Source of the DNA: Gloeopeniophorella convolvens
Lineage: Eukaryota > Basidiomycota > Agaricomycetes > Russulales
Direction of reading: 5' to 3'
Length of the DNA: 64,000 nucleotides
Assembly: GCA_022496205.1 (NCBI GenBank)
Contig: WTXD01000055.1
Location: 1 to 64,000, forward strand
Every line of letters begins with the position of its first letter. Position 1 is the stretch's first letter. Of the stretch, positions 46,976-59,782 are shown one piece after another. Made by a program: the position numbers and the translations under genes. The notes under the pieces are model-generated. The model was not told the origin of the DNA and did not search any database. It saw only the letters and a list, made by a program, of their open reading frames with translations.

Positions 46976-49421
46976 TCAATCCACGTTCACAGGACGGACG
47001 AGTATTGGCAGCTGCGGTCCCGCAGCGGGGTTTGACGAGACGACCGGGCGGCCCACGATCATCGTCTTCCGCACGATGTCGTCGGGCGGCAGCGCCAGCG
47101 AAAACTCGAACGCACGGACGAGCGTGAATAGAATTGCCTTCATCCTGCACCACAGGAGGAATAAAGCTAGTCAGCTCCCGGACGGCGACGTTGGATTGAG
47201 CGGGGCACGCACTCCACAACGGAGAAGCGGTAGCCTATACAGGCGTGGGCACCCGCGATGAAGGTCATTAAGTGGCCGTACACACTCGGAAGAGCGCGCG
47301 CAGCGGTAGGCTCATCGTTCCACCGCTCGGGCCTGCGATCAGCGCATCAGGACGACACACACAGACAACTGCGGCGGAAGTGCGCACCGGAATTCGTTCG
47401 CATCTTCGCCCCAAATCTCGGTCGCTCGATTCAGAGCGCGGATTGGAATGGTGACGACGTCGCCCTCGGCGACTCTGCTTGCAGTCAGGCACTCTGGGAG
47501 CGATAGATGAGAGAGCAAAGTGCGTACCGGACGGAGGCGCGCGTCACGCCGTGCCTGTCTACGAACGGCTTCTGCAGAGGGATCTCTGCATCGCAGACAG
47601 CGATGCGCTGCGTGTTGGAAACCGGAGCGTACAGGCGCAGCGCTTCACGGATAACACCCTCGAGGTACGAGAGCGCGTTGAGCTCATCCATGGATGGTGA
47701 GTCGGTCGGACATGCGCGCAGCTCGGCGCGGAGCGCCGTTTGCGCGGCCGGGTTGCATGAGAGCGCAAATAGTGTCCAGGTTACGGCCGTGCTGCATCAC
47801 CAGGGTCAGGTGCATCAAAGGAGAGGCATGGTGACTGTGGGTCTACCTCGTGGTTTCGTGGCCGGCGATGAGGAATGTGGGTACCTCTGCAGCGCATCAC
47901 CAACACGTCAGATAAAGTTACAATGGGGGCGCCGAGGGTGCTTACGGGATAGGATCTCGGAGTCGCTCATCCGCATGGTCTCTGGCATATCGCTTGCCAT
48001 GTTGGACCTGATGAGAAGGCTGAGCAGGTCGTGCCCCTGCACATTTTGCTTCTCCACAACGCCGGAACCGTCTGTGCTGCTTTCGGCGATGACGGCGGCC
48101 TTCTTATCATCGATAAGCCGGGTTCCGACACGCCTGATGACCTCGAAGGCACGGTCAAGAACGCGGCTGCGGGCCGTTGGCTACGAAGGGCGGTGTGAGA
48201 AGGCGTATGGTGGGTACGAATAAGAACCTTACGATAGGGCGGAAAAGTGGGAACAGTAGTTGGATCATGACAAGATAGCTACGAGTATTGGCGGCCATCA
48301 TAGACCGGATAGCTGCGTAAAGCTCGTTTGCATCCTCTGACGAATGTAAGGAGTCGAAAGAATAGCCAAACCCTGGATTCAGTGTTACGTGCGAATTTAG
48401 CGTGGCCCACGCGGCTCGAAGAGAGGGATTTACCTGCAAGGCCAATGATGTCCAGCGTGAGCTTGCTTAGCCAATTGTGCGCGTCGAGCCTAAAATTCCC
48501 ATCCTTCCTCGTAGATTTCAACGCAAGGTTTGTCCAAATGTCACGAAGCTGCGATGCAATTGATTCAGTGTCAAAATTCTAATGCCACTTGATTGGGACG
48601 AAACCTCTTGCGACTTCTCAAAGAACAGTGAAGTGAACCTGCGAACTTGGACAGGGCCAAAAGCGGGGTTCTGCAACGCATAACGATTAAAACCCAACTG
48701 AGTCTCTGTAGATACAATGTGCGTCCGCACCATGACTTTACGCTGAAATTGTGCAAGGTCAGCACAGCCCTCGATTGAGGTGACGTCGCACATACCTGCT
48801 TCTTATGCTGGGTTCCTGAAACATAAACAGCTTGAGTAGCTTCAGATGCACTGGTTCTAGGTACACACCTTCCACAAACAGAAGACCTGACAGAATATGT
48901 CAGAACATGCATGAACAGATCCATGCCGGAAAGGCAACTACGAACGCACCTCGCCCAGTGACCCTGCCGAGGCTGAACCTCAGCATTTCGGACTTCTGGA
49001 AGATATGACTGTTCTGGAGGACATGCGAGACGGCGACGGGATCTAACGCGAGCAGTTTGAACGACTATCGATCGTCGAGCGGGTCAGCTATGAGAACACA
49101 CGCATGTATGCACGCAAAACGCACCCCGAGCCCGCTGTGGTACCGGATAACATGCCCGTACTTCTGGATCCACTCCTCTTGAAGTCGCGTCGCGTCTGGC
49201 TCCTGCACGTCAACAAAGTTTCCCTTGAACCAATGCGCTTTGGCGGGCCCTGGGAGGTCTCGCAAGGGAGAGCGGAACGAGCGGAGACGGCGGTATGCCA
49301 TTACCCAGAATACGTATGCAAGGCACGCGCCAATGAAGGCTGTTGCGGCAGCGGCAATTGCACGCAGAGCTGAAACTAAGAGCTGGTGGCCAAAAGGCAA
49401 GGTGGTGTTCAACGAGTGCAT
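46976..49421 (-). CDS. cytochrome P450 monooxygenase
   Basis: Fourteen minus-strand exons: 49421-49125, 49064-48950, 48886-48869, 48815-48796, 48742-48731, 48670-48605, 48548-48434, 48372-48233, 48180-47946, 47886-47847, 47791-47528, 47474-47388, 47332-47213, 47144-46976; 1698 nt, 565 residues. An N-terminal membrane anchor precedes the Pro-rich hinge RDLPGP. The I-helix motif is AGHET (347-351), the K-helix ExxR is EALR (402-405), PERW follows at 471-474, and the haem loop is [10 protein letters not shown] with Cys501. It should be an ER-bound, reductase-dependent oxygenase; the substrate is unknown and I did not assign a CYP family. Exons of 12, 18 and 20 nt are notable. Confidence 0.94.
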
Positions 49422-49510
49422 GGCGAAGTGCGGGTGTATGTGATAAGGAAGGATGTTAGTCTGTGGGTTGTTTGGTGTCAGTTCTGTGAATACTTCAGCT
49501 TTAAAAGGAG

Positions 49511-49520
49511 TCTATATATA
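49511..49520 (-). promoter_or_regulatory. TATA box of the P450 gene
   Basis: A TATATATA tract lies about 90-100 bp upstream of the start codon at 49421 on the minus strand. Confidence 0.5.
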
Positions 49521-50010
49521 TGTCAGGGGCAAGAAGCGTCCTCATCATTGCTTGAAGGACGAATATACGACTGTTGGCGCAGTAGCCTGGGCTCTTCGCT
49601 GGCCGCGTCGACGGCGTCCGGAAACAACCCGAGCTCCGGGCACTTGCCTGCTGGCCGTCGGGATCATCACGTGACATGCATTGCCCGGCGGCCCTACTCC
49701 CCTCCGAAGGTGCTTTCTAAGGACTCGAGGCGCAGTGACTGCGCTCAGATGTCGAAGGAGCGCCTTCGACGGAATCTCGCCAGGAAGTTGTGCTCCATAC
49801 AATTTCCCTAAGCTCGCTGCCGCACCAAACGCCGTCAATCCTCTCAGGACTCATAATGAGCCAGAGATGCGGTCTATTAATATACTAAGATATCGGGGTC
49901 CACCAAGTAGAATGTGGGAAAACGTGCAGTGTGCGTTCTATACGATCCGTCTGCGAGACTCGGTGTAGAATACAATACATGAATGTATGACTGGTATGCC
50001 ATGCTTTTCG

Positions 50011-51830
50011 TTACTTGTCGTTGTCGTCGTTATACGTCCACATATTCCGCGGAAGCTGCGCTGCCACCCACAACCCGACGCCCGTGAGCCCGAGCAGGGC
50101 GACGTACGCGAAATTTCCGCCCAGGACGTTATTTTGAAGAGAGAATGCAAAGAGCGAAGCGGCGGCGGCGGGGCCGACCGTCCGCTGGATCGATACGACC
50201 GTCTGCGCGAGACCGTTCGTCGCGCCGAGGGAGCGCTTGTTCGGCGCGGCGGATGAGATGTACATAAACACCGAGCCTGGGGGCGCGCCAATCAGCGCTT
50301 GCAAAACAGCACATGCGTGGGCAGCGCGACTCACTGAAGCCCATGTCGGCAATCACGATCGCGCAGAGCTGCAGCACCACAAACATCCACGGCGCCCACG
50401 GCGCACCCACGCCGCCCTCCGCCCGGCGCAGCGCGGCGTTCTCGAGCGGAAACATGATGTAGATCGGAACGAACGCGGCGATGCTCGTCAGGAAGACGCG
50501 CCGCGGGCCGAGGCGGCCGACGATGCGCGGGAAGCAGGTGAATTGGAACACGCCGTTCATCACGCCCCAGCAAGCCATACAGAGTCCGATTGCGGCGGGG
50601 CTCAGCCCCAGCCCACCGAGCGATACCGGTGTCGACCAGATGAGCGGTGAAAGCGCCGCGACGGCAATGTCAAGCAGCGCGAGCATGCCGTAATTCGCGA
50701 CAGAGATCACGACCGGCCGCGTGAGCAGGAGGCGCAGCGGCAGCGGCTTCTCAGCGTCCTTCTGCGGTCCATCAACTACCTCTTCAGTGTCAGTCAAAGT
50801 GCTTTCAGAGCCGCTTTCTGAGGGTAACGGGTGCCTCCTTGGATGCTCATGGCTCCCCACAGTCTGGGTCACGTGTCAGGCTCACGTGAACAGGAGGTGG
50901 ATTCCGAATTTACCTCCTTCAAGAACACCGCCGCGAGAATGAACGAGAGCAGGGCATAAACGGCAGAAGCCAGGCACGGCAAGAAGTATGGATACTCGCC
51001 CCAGAAGGGATGCGAGAAGAGGTGCGGCCAGCGGTCCTGTGGCCGCGATAAGACACCGCCGAGGAAGGGCCTGATCATGATCATTCAGCATCAGCATTCA
51101 AAGACGTCTGCCAGCGCGGAGAACGCACCCAATGGTGCTCCCAACAGCCCACGTCACTGGGAACAGCGAAAAGCCGCGCGCCATGTTCGTTTCGTCCGTG
51201 AGCTCTGCCATCATACTCTTCATGACGCCAATGTTTCCATTGAGCGCCCCGTTAAGGCAGCGGCTGCGGTGATCGTGTCAGCGCACGCTCGACCTGCACA
51301 GTCTGTCACGAACGCACCTGAGCACCAGCGCCCAGAACGAGCGTGACAGCCCAAACAGTATGATCGATACAATCATTCCCAGAAGGCCCGCTAGGAGTAC
51401 AGGCTTGCGACCGATGTGGTCGGACAGGCGGCTCCATTGGAGCACGGTGACAGCCTCGGCGGCAAAGTACAGGGACACCTGCCAGCGATGTTATATAAGC
51501 GCCTAGGGTAATCAGAGGGAGGAATCTGGGGGAATCGGCGTACTATGATTCCAGCATAGTATCCCACCTTCCGCTCATCGCCACCGACGATGGGAAGCTC
51601 ACTGACGAGCTTGACTATGAGTCAGTGTCATGTCATGAGGGTACCCGGGGAGCGCGCACCTGATTGATATATGGGCTAATGGAAAGAGACGTGATGGGCT
51701 CAGCCAGTTGCAGCAAGAGGAGGACCAGGATCTGAGTGACGGGCAGTGGTGTCGGTTCCCGCCGTGCGTTTTCGCGCTGAATGAGGGGCGTCTCTTCGTC
51801 GGCGATGTCTTCGGGCATTGAAGGAGACAT
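50011..51830 (-). CDS. MFS transporter (ZIF-like / general substrate type)
   Basis: Seven minus-strand exons: 51830-51660, 51609-51544, 51478-51318, 51263-51129, 51070-50914, 50863-50335, 50297-50011; 1506 nt, 501 residues. After a charged N-terminus (DEETPLIQRE) there are about twelve membrane helices split by a polar loop (SESGSESTLTDTEEVVDG). The MFS signature after helix 2 is clear in WSRLSDHIGRKPVLL, and helix 5-6 holds GPFLGGVLSRP. The overall pattern is that of the fungal ZIF-like MFS proteins. It probably exports or imports a small molecule by proton antiport. The last intron is 37 nt, unusually short. It lies upstream of, and in line with, the P450 gene. Confidence 0.9.
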
Positions 51831-53580
51831 CAGTGGGATGAGCGCGGGTCCTGGAGCGGGCGGCAAGCTTGTGGAAAGAAAGAGAATTTATACTGCCGGC
51901 GTCGGCGAGCGTGCTTTCGATTCTCCGACATCCCGAGTCATCCTTACGCACGAGAAGAGCGGGTCAGACGTCTCCTCGAGGCTCAGAAAGGTCACTCTCA
52001 CACGTAACGCCGGGACCGTACATGGCTCTGCGCCCTCTCCCCAAGCCCCGATCTACCAGTTCGGGAATGATACTCAAAATTCTCGCCGGAAGTGGCACAG
52101 AAGTAGCTACTTCTGTTGCAATTCAAGAACCTTTCTGGGACCCCCGATCGCAGGAAGTATCCCAAAAGCGTCACAGTAATGCCGAATAAAACACGTACTC
52201 CTGTGAGTTCACGGATCCAATTCCCGATGTGTATGTGCAAGTCGCCATCAGAATCGATTGCGACCTCGAAAATGAGAGGGAATGCCACTGTCTGGCGAGG
52301 TCAACGGGGGTAAGGGTTTACGCGCATAAGCGTTGTAGAGTACGTGTACGAGCAAGACATTGGGCGCAAATTGGGTTGGGCGCGTCGTCGAAAAACCTGG
52401 CAATTATTTCTCGGCCCGGAGCTCCGCCAAAGCGTGACGCTCAGTGCCGTGAACGAATTCGAATATTAAATAGCAGAAACCCCTCACCACCTCCCTCGAG
52501 CTGACTGAGCGCAGAGCGCGCAGGAGCTGCAGGAGCGTGCACACAGCCTCGTATGTCTTCGCGGACTCCTCCCGATTGGAAGAAACCACAAAGAAGGCCT
52601 CGCGACGTATTCCCTGCCATTTCCTAATGCCTCGTGTAGATGCGCGCTTGAGAATTTGCCTGCCGGAATCTTCGTCCGGGCTCTTTCCTTCCAATCAGAC
52701 GGTCTGGCCGGATCTCCTACATACGTAATACGTCAAGTCACGCAAAAACAGAGCCATTAGTGGCCAACGTGTGCGAGAAGATTAGAGTGTGAGCCTTTGG
52801 CGCTTATACAAGGGAGTCCATGCCAAAGTAGACTGACACGTAGCGGTTGAGAGCGTGCGGGCGGCACCTCTAGAGAACTCCCAGCACTTGCTCTAAGTTT
52901 GCGCACTCCCGGGGAGAGGGGGAGGGCAACGCTACAAGGTTTTATCCGGCACGTAGGGAAATACCAGGTCAAGTACATTCCCCGGTCTCCCTGCAAAGGT
53001 CGTATCAACGACTCGAGACCAATGAGCCTCGTGCGCTTCGCTTAAATGTTCATGGTGACGAGGGTTTGATCGATGAATCTCCACAGCATCACTCCTCCCA
53101 ATCGCTCGTCTTCATCCCAACAACGGGACTCCCCAGCAACGCTTCGTGTGCCGCATTCTTGTCGGACCGGGTCAGTTGCACTAATGATAAACGGGAGGTG
53201 CTACCAAGCCACTGCAACTCTCAGAAAACATTCCCCAATGAACATACCACTAGTATATTGTCAGTGGCTGCACGCTGTGAGTATAGTATGTTGGGATCAG
53301 CTGATACCAAAGATTCAGTGCCTCTGTGAGGCGCTCGGCTATGCACTCATGATGGGACATCAATGTCGACTCGAGTAAGTGCAGCCACCGCTGCGCGCCC
53401 GACATCGTCAAGTGCAATGAGCGTCAAGCACACTTATATAATCGGAAATACTGTCTGATTGAGCTTTCCTCCTCTCCCTTGCTGCTGGCTGGTGCTTGTC
53501 CTTCGCGTCTGCCTTTTCCCTCATAGAGGCGGGACCTCTAGCTTCCGCTACATATTGTCTTATCATCTGCCCTTTCCGTT
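51831..53580. other. gene-poor stretch
   Basis: Frames at 51781-52190 plus, 52404-52694 minus and 52757-53008 minus lack motifs. No exon chain was supported. The promoters of the MFS gene and of the second DUF6533 gene lie at either end. Confidence 0.35.
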
Positions 53581-55318
53581 ATGTCCTCCTTACCAACTTT
53601 CAACGCCGCCAACGCTGAGGGGCAACTGTGCGTCTTCGCAATTCATTGACCGCGGTGCACCACTCAGATTTCCATGAACCGATCACAGGAACTTGAACTA
53701 TATCTTCAGCATCCTACCTTTTGGTGAGTTCAGCCCGCATGCTGTTCACACGGAAGCACCGAAAACGCGTACTATCAGCTATACTGTACTACGACTACGC
53801 TCTCACATTCACGCAAGAGGTCGAACTCTTCTGGCCCATACACGACCGCCTGGGATGGGTGTCATCTATCTTTCTCCTGAGCCGTTATTTTGCAATCCTC
53901 GGAAACATACCCATACTATTGTCGTATGTGGTCAACGATGGTTCTACGGTACGTCGCCGCTCTCTCGCGTGGTGCTGTCCGTTGAGATTGTCTATGGTAT
54001 ATAGTAGTGAGTGTTGTGCAGCCTCGCCTCGCCCTTTTCTCGAGCAGGTATCTCATACTAAGTGTAGCTGTCGATCCATCCCGATTTTCCTACCATTCCA
54101 CCAAGGCTTCACCCTCTGCTTCATCTCCAGTGAGTCGAGGTTCTGCGAATGCCTTTTGACCTGACGTCCCGTCACCACGGTCGTAGTTCTCTGTTCTGTA
54201 CGCGTGTATGCTCTATACAATAAGAGCCGTGTCGCACTTGGAATCGTCGCCTGTGCAAGCTTCGGACTGACCGTGACCGGCATCGTGCGCTCTCTGCCTT
54301 CTTATACTCGAGGGATTTACCCCTGACCCTCATCCTGATTCTGTGAGTAGGTTACTGTCGCGACATCGAAGCCTGTAGTGCCGCTCAGAGTGTCACAACC
54401 CATAATTCCCGGGTGCATGTCCAATTTGGTGCTTTCGCCCTATGAGTAAGTCAGCCGCGTTGTTCTACGTCAGATATAGAATAGCGGGTGACGACCGTTC
54501 ACAGGACTGAGCGTACGCATCCAGTGGTGCACTATAGAGCAAACCGATTGACCAAGACGCTGTCGCAGGCTTACTGTTCCCTTGGAGCGGTGTTCTTGTT
54601 TTCGATAGCATTGTGTTCGCGCTCACGCTGCGCAAGACAATCCAACTCGGAACGAGAACACACATCATACAAGTCATGTTTCGTGACGGTACGTCCCGCT
54701 TCACTTTCTCTCATGAAAGGGCGGAAGGGCTCATGTTTACCTGTTCAGGAGCGATGTACTTCGGGTGGGCGCGTGAACATGATGTAGTAGCACACTTCAC
54801 TGAGATGATTTCTCTGCAGCGTCCTTTTCCTCGTCAACCTGACCAATATATTGGTTCTGCGGGTATGAGCTTTGGCGCGCACTCGTGATGATCAATCCTG
54901 GTTGACGCTACCCTGCAGTTCGCACCTGTCCGTGATTCATGATCAGGGTCAGATTCTGTGTCCACTCATGACGGCGATTGTCTTTCCAGCAATTTCTCAA
55001 GATCTCCATGACGAACTTCACAACCTTGTCTGTACCCCCTCAGCTCACGTTCAAATTACAATCCAGCACCTCTGAGTATCTACCATGTCTTGCAGAATTT
55101 CGACAACCCTCACTTCGAGAATTATGCTCAACTTGCGGTCCCTCAGCGACTCGGATCCGGCAGATGAAGTCCGCGCCCCGAACGTAACTACGGGGGTATT
55201 CCTGACCACAGGTATACTTGAAGAAGGAACCACCGTGTACTCGGGGGCTAGCGAGTATTCTGGCGACGCGGAGGAGACGTTGAGCCATAGGACCACGATG
55301 GCGAGCTTTCGTGTGTAA
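53581..55318 (+). CDS. DUF6533 multi-span membrane protein 2
   Basis: Thirteen exons: 53581-53627, 53689-53723, 53779-53948, 54022-54047, 54068-54129, 54187-54284, 54372-54445, 54505-54512, 54569-54688, 54749-54764, 54820-54862, 54990-55027, 55096-55318; 960 nt, 319 residues. The signature AILYYDYALTFTQEVELFW is followed by LLSRYFAILG. Later hydrophobic blocks are VRVYALYNKS, SGVLVFDSIVFALTLRK and VLFLVNLTNILVL. Exon lengths 35, 170, 62, 8, 120, 16, 43 and 38 nt are identical to those of the paralogue at 57137, strong evidence for the model. Intron 4 is only 20 nt as modelled (54048-54067), a weak point. Function unknown. Confidence 0.78.
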
Positions 55319-56596
55319 AGTGAAAGGATGGCGGACGGTTCACCGCGTCCACGACCACGCGGACAAAGAGAAGTTCGAGACTTATGTAACTTTAGGCTGT
55401 GTACGTAGTATCACGGAACTTGGAGCTGGGCAGCCGGTGAGTTCATCTGTTCTATTATAGGATGTCTCGTCAATAGAACAAGGGAGCGGCAAGCCTGATA
55501 ATCTCGCGCCATGGATTGACAAGATGAACGGTTCTTGTTCATTCCGATTGTCGATATGATCAGAAAGATTCCATAGGCGTGATCTCGGAGGCACAGTGAT
55601 TTTGGCAGATTGTAGCCACGTAGCCCAGTGTGACGGTGGGTCTGTAAGTTGGTGCGTAACCCGCGCCGCGCCAGTACAACGTGCTGGCAGCCGGAACAGA
55701 TGAGCATCCCAAGCAGCGTCCACTGAAGCTGAAGACTTGAAACATGGCATGAAGAAGCGGATCATCCGAGATCCCCCGGGCCGCCGTGATGGAGTGACGT
55801 TCGATGACCTGCAGGTAGGACTGGTCACCGGTCACCTTTGAACGAGGAACTTGAGGATAAAATTAAGCTCACAAATGATGGATCCGAGGACTCGTCAATG
55901 ACGAGGAGTCGTGTCCTTCAATGAAGTCGGCCGCCGGGCCCACTCGCGTTGAGACTTAGTCGAGACAGAGCCTGACAGAGCCCGTCCGGGCCCGTCGACG
56001 GCCTCTGCCGGGGTCCTTCGGGCCGGTGAGTGTGGACCCGGGGACTTCCGGTCCCGTAGCGGGGCTGAGCTGGGGATCGTTTGGCCTCCGAATCCAAGTT
56101 CATTTGACCACGCAGGCCGGCGTTCTTCTCGAATCTCCCCGGTTTTCTCATCAATCAATCAATGCTTGTTGCAAGATCATGCTTGGGCAATGTCAATGCC
56201 CTCCACAGTGAAGCAAAGCATGATCTCCAGAACGATTCATATCACCGTGTTGATCATCTACTAGTCTTGGTCGGAGACTGGAGTCGACATGACAACGTGT
56301 TATGCCAATGCTTGAATGTTGCGGTCTGGTGGCATCGATCTCGGCCTCAGCGGAGTATGTTTCCTACCTCAAGTTCGGGAGGCGAGTGCTATGAGAGGCG
56401 GTACGGCGTGCTTATCTCGTACACCTTTGCCATGTCATCCTTCCCGTTTGCAGGTGGGCTCACGCCGCAACTAATGAACCTCTATCAAAGCCGACAGATG
56501 TGCACTGTAGTGGAACAGGTACTTCTACTACGAGAACAAGGATAGCACCGAGTGAGCGCTTGGATGGTCGCACAACCTTCTGGTTGCACGCTTCTT
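55319..56596. other. gene-poor stretch
   Basis: Minus-strand frames at 55382-55835 are open but without motif. Nothing else stands out before the tandem duplication begins. Confidence 0.35.
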
Positions 56597-59500
56597 GGGA
56601 TGCGTTGGGCGTGACATAGCGCCAAAAACGGGCCTATTTTGGCGACGGACATGGTAGCGTCGTCGCTTTGTTCCACCACCCTTGTTGCTGTTTGGTTACC
56701 CTCTGATTTGGAACGTACGTATCCCAAATCTGCTCTCAGCCATGTCTCACCGAGCACGGTATAGGTTGCTTCTCAACAAATCAATGATTCTCGTGTGATG
56801 CGCCGATCTGGCTGTCGTGGACTGCCTTCGGCCCATCAGACACCTGCCTTTATGTTGTCGTCAATGCCTTAGCTTTCCCAAGAGCGCCAAGAGCTGCTCT
56901 GGGAGATAAGAATTCGCCCACATTGTCTTGGTCGCTGATCGTAGAGAACCGACAGCATCGTGATACCCCAACATATCTGCTTTGCGTCTTCATATAATCC
57001 GACTCTGCAGAGCACAAACTGTTCAAACATAACCAAGGCCACCACCACATACTGCCCAGCCAATCAAGGTGTTGACCACCACTCGGAAAGTCTGCAGTCT
57101 GCAAGCCTACATTGAGCGCAATTGCTTCAGAACCTCATGTTGGCCAGCTCAAATTCCAGCCCTTCCGAGCAGCTCCTGTATCCTTCAATTTCCCGACTTC
57201 GATATCGTATGGTCTCATAATCATCTACAGAAATATAAGCTATGGCTTCTCCATCTTTCCATTCGGTAAGTACTCTGTCTATATGCGCTGACGAGCTCCA
57301 TCTCGACATTGACGTCACTTTCAGCCATCTTATATTACGACTATGCCCTTACTCTCGGGCAGGAGGTAGACTATTTTTGGCGTGGTGGCCATAGCTCCAG
57401 ATGGGTGTCCTACATGTTCTTTCTGAATCGCTACGTGTCTGTCCTCGGGTGCCTGCCGAGGCTGGTTTTCCTCTTCTTGACGATGGGACGGCTTGTAAGT
57501 CCCTCGTATGTCTGCAAATTCAACGAGATTCACTATCTCGCTGAAGGTGGCGACATCGCCAGGATCGCAGGAGGTCCATCCCCTGTCTGAGAAGACTCAT
57601 GTGAGTTACAGCCTCCCCGTTCCATACCCTCTCCCTGTCCTCGGTTTCAAGCGCCCATCCCATCGTTGGCCAGCTGTGAGTCTGGGAGCAGATATTCCTG
57701 ATCTAATCTGACGTTGACCAGCTGCAAGTACTCGCTCCTTTATGAACAAGGGCACAATTTACTCCTGGTATACTCTGCCGCATGTCAGTAATAGTCTGGT
57801 CTCTGACTGACGACCCTGCCACCCGAGCTGAACTCATTCATTGCTCTAGTACTGTCAGCCACGCGCGTTTATGCACTGTACAACCGAAGCCGGGGAGTAA
57901 TGGTTGTGTTTATATCGATAGCCATGGTTGCCCTGGTTGCCTCCGCCGTACGTTGGTCCTCCACCTTCACTTTGTCGCCCTTCGCTGATCTTGCTCAGTA
58001 TGCTCTGATGCTAGCTGACCATCACACGCCGGACAATCCTGCCCTAGGATGTGCGGGTTTCCAATTGACAGCTGAAGGGTGGGTGTATTGAACATTTTCT
58101 CGCTCTATGGGTGTCCTTGACGCACCGCAACACTGTCCCAGGGGCAACCGTAAGCGAAAATCGCCTCGGCGGCTACATGGTCACGTGATCGCGCGTTTTC
58201 AGGCATGTCGTTGCCCTGGGGTAGTCTCCTCGTATTCGATACCGTCGTATTCGCCCTTACCCTGTACAAAACAAAGAGCGTCGGAAGTAGGGAGGGGTTT
58301 ATTCGCGTCGTTCTTCGCGATGGTGAGTGCTCTTAGCGTTCCACATACCATTGCACTGCCGGCTCACCAATACCTTCAGGCACGATGTATTTTGGGTAAG
58401 GTCTCTCATTACTTTCGCCGAGTCCGCACTAAGTCAATCCCGAGCGCTTTGTTCTTCGTCAACATCTCGAACATATTGATGTTGCGGGTACGATTGTTAT
58501 GCGTCTCGTACTTTTCTTGGCTGACATATACTTCAAGCTCGGTCCTGTTCGTGTCGATCTTCCGCACACACATGAAACGAGTACTATCAGATCTGACTTT
58601 TCTCATAGGCGCTTTTGAAGCCGTCTTTGACAACATTTGGAAGCGCGTCAGTTTTTGTTCTGTCAGCTGTCCAGAGCACGTCGTTTTGTTGATGCGCTCT
58701 TCAGGATATCAGCAACGCTCATGTCAAGACTCATGCTCAACCTTCACTCAATACCGCGCCAACGCACTGAATCCACACAGTACTTGACGGAAGACTTAAG
58801 GGTACCTGTTATCACCGTTGAGGACTCGGAGCTGGACGAGTTGGGGGACGATATTCGCACAGAATGGGCATGACTCGGTCGGCGATTAATTTTCACGGGA
58901 GGTTGATCTGGGGAATGATTGTCGGACAAATCGTCGGGTCCATTGACCCTCTTGTGCCAAGAGTACATGCTCGCAGGTCCGAGTGTACGGGCGTACGAGT
59001 CCGTTTTCAGAGAAGCAATCAAGGCGTCAGCTTAGGTCGACCTTATAAACTCCATCCTCGGGTTCCGGATCAGCTGCCGCAGCTGCGAACGGCACTGACA
59101 GGACCCCGCTCGTCATGCGCCACACCGGATCAACCCACGACGCGGACGACGAGCGTCCATAAGTATGTCGAGCTGAACCGCTCGCGACCAGCAGCGGCAA
59201 ATGGGCGCGTTGATACTGAGAAGCCGTAAGTAAGTGTGTCCAGTGGCTCTGACTCGGCCGTTGCCGAAACTTCACGCGAAGCCCATTGATGGCTTTGTCA
59301 TTGAGTCACCCCCCCAAACACAATCTAACGGTCTAACTTCGAAGGCGGCATCTTTTCAATGAGAGTGAGTACTCTATGTTCCAAGATAATTGGTACAGAG
59401 TCCTAGGGTGAAGCGGTTATTAGCCCGCGCTACTCCTCAAGGATGTGACAAATGGTCCGATGGGATTCCGATCGGGTGAGCCACCGTCGTGAGCGCCTGC

Positions 59501-59782
59501 TCTGGGATCTTGACCAATGCCGGAGGACACAGTGGTCACTGATTCCAGGTCTTGAAAGACAGCCGCATCCGTGGCTTTCTGCGAGAGAAGGATCGAAAGC
59601 GGAGTCGGTCCATGAAAGCAACATGGAAGTGCGAAGCCCACGCGCTGGCCGGACCACGACAAAGGCCCGAGTCGAACTTCTCATCATCACAAGAAATTCA
59701 TCAGCACCGCCACACCAGATTGGCTAGACGGGCTCGACCTTGTGTTCAGTATATTTCGAATTGTGGGTCTGGCAACGTTGGA
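56597..59782 (+). repeat. tandem duplication, unit 1 (about 3.19 kb)
   Basis: The unit starts near a TTGGGATGCGTTGG tract and ends near 59782 at GGGTCTGGCAACG, where the second copy begins with TTGGATGCGTTGG. It includes a promoter segment, the DUF6533 gene at 57137 and 900 bp of downstream sequence. Long blocks are almost identical between units (for example 57180-57490), while others differ by several percent and by small indels. Confidence 0.8.
57137..58873 (+). CDS. DUF6533 multi-span membrane protein 3
   Basis: Twelve exons: 57137-57177, 57231-57265, 57325-57494, 57563-57600, 57722-57783, 57850-58078, 58142-58149, 58203-58322, 58380-58395, 58445-58487, 58609-58646, 58705-58873; 969 nt, 322 residues. 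The signature is AILYYDYALTLGQEVDYFW with FFLNRYVSVLG. Later spans include TRVYALYNRS, MVVFISIAMVALVASAV, WGSLLVFDTVVFALTLYK and LFFVNISNILML. The C-terminus is acidic (VEDSELDELGDD). About seven membrane segments are expected. It has its own near-copy 3.18 kb downstream. Family function is not known; the topology alone suggests a receptor-like or transport role. Confidence 0.85.

Noticed and set aside
52404..52694. 96-codon minus-strand frame downstream of nothing identifiable
   Set aside because: No homology recognised, no start context and no linkage to the MFS gene.
56850..57104. Minus-strand frames with hydrophobic stretches upstream of DUF6533 copies 3 and 4
   Set aside because: The frames are not conserved between the two tandem units (stops and indels differ), so coding is unlikely.
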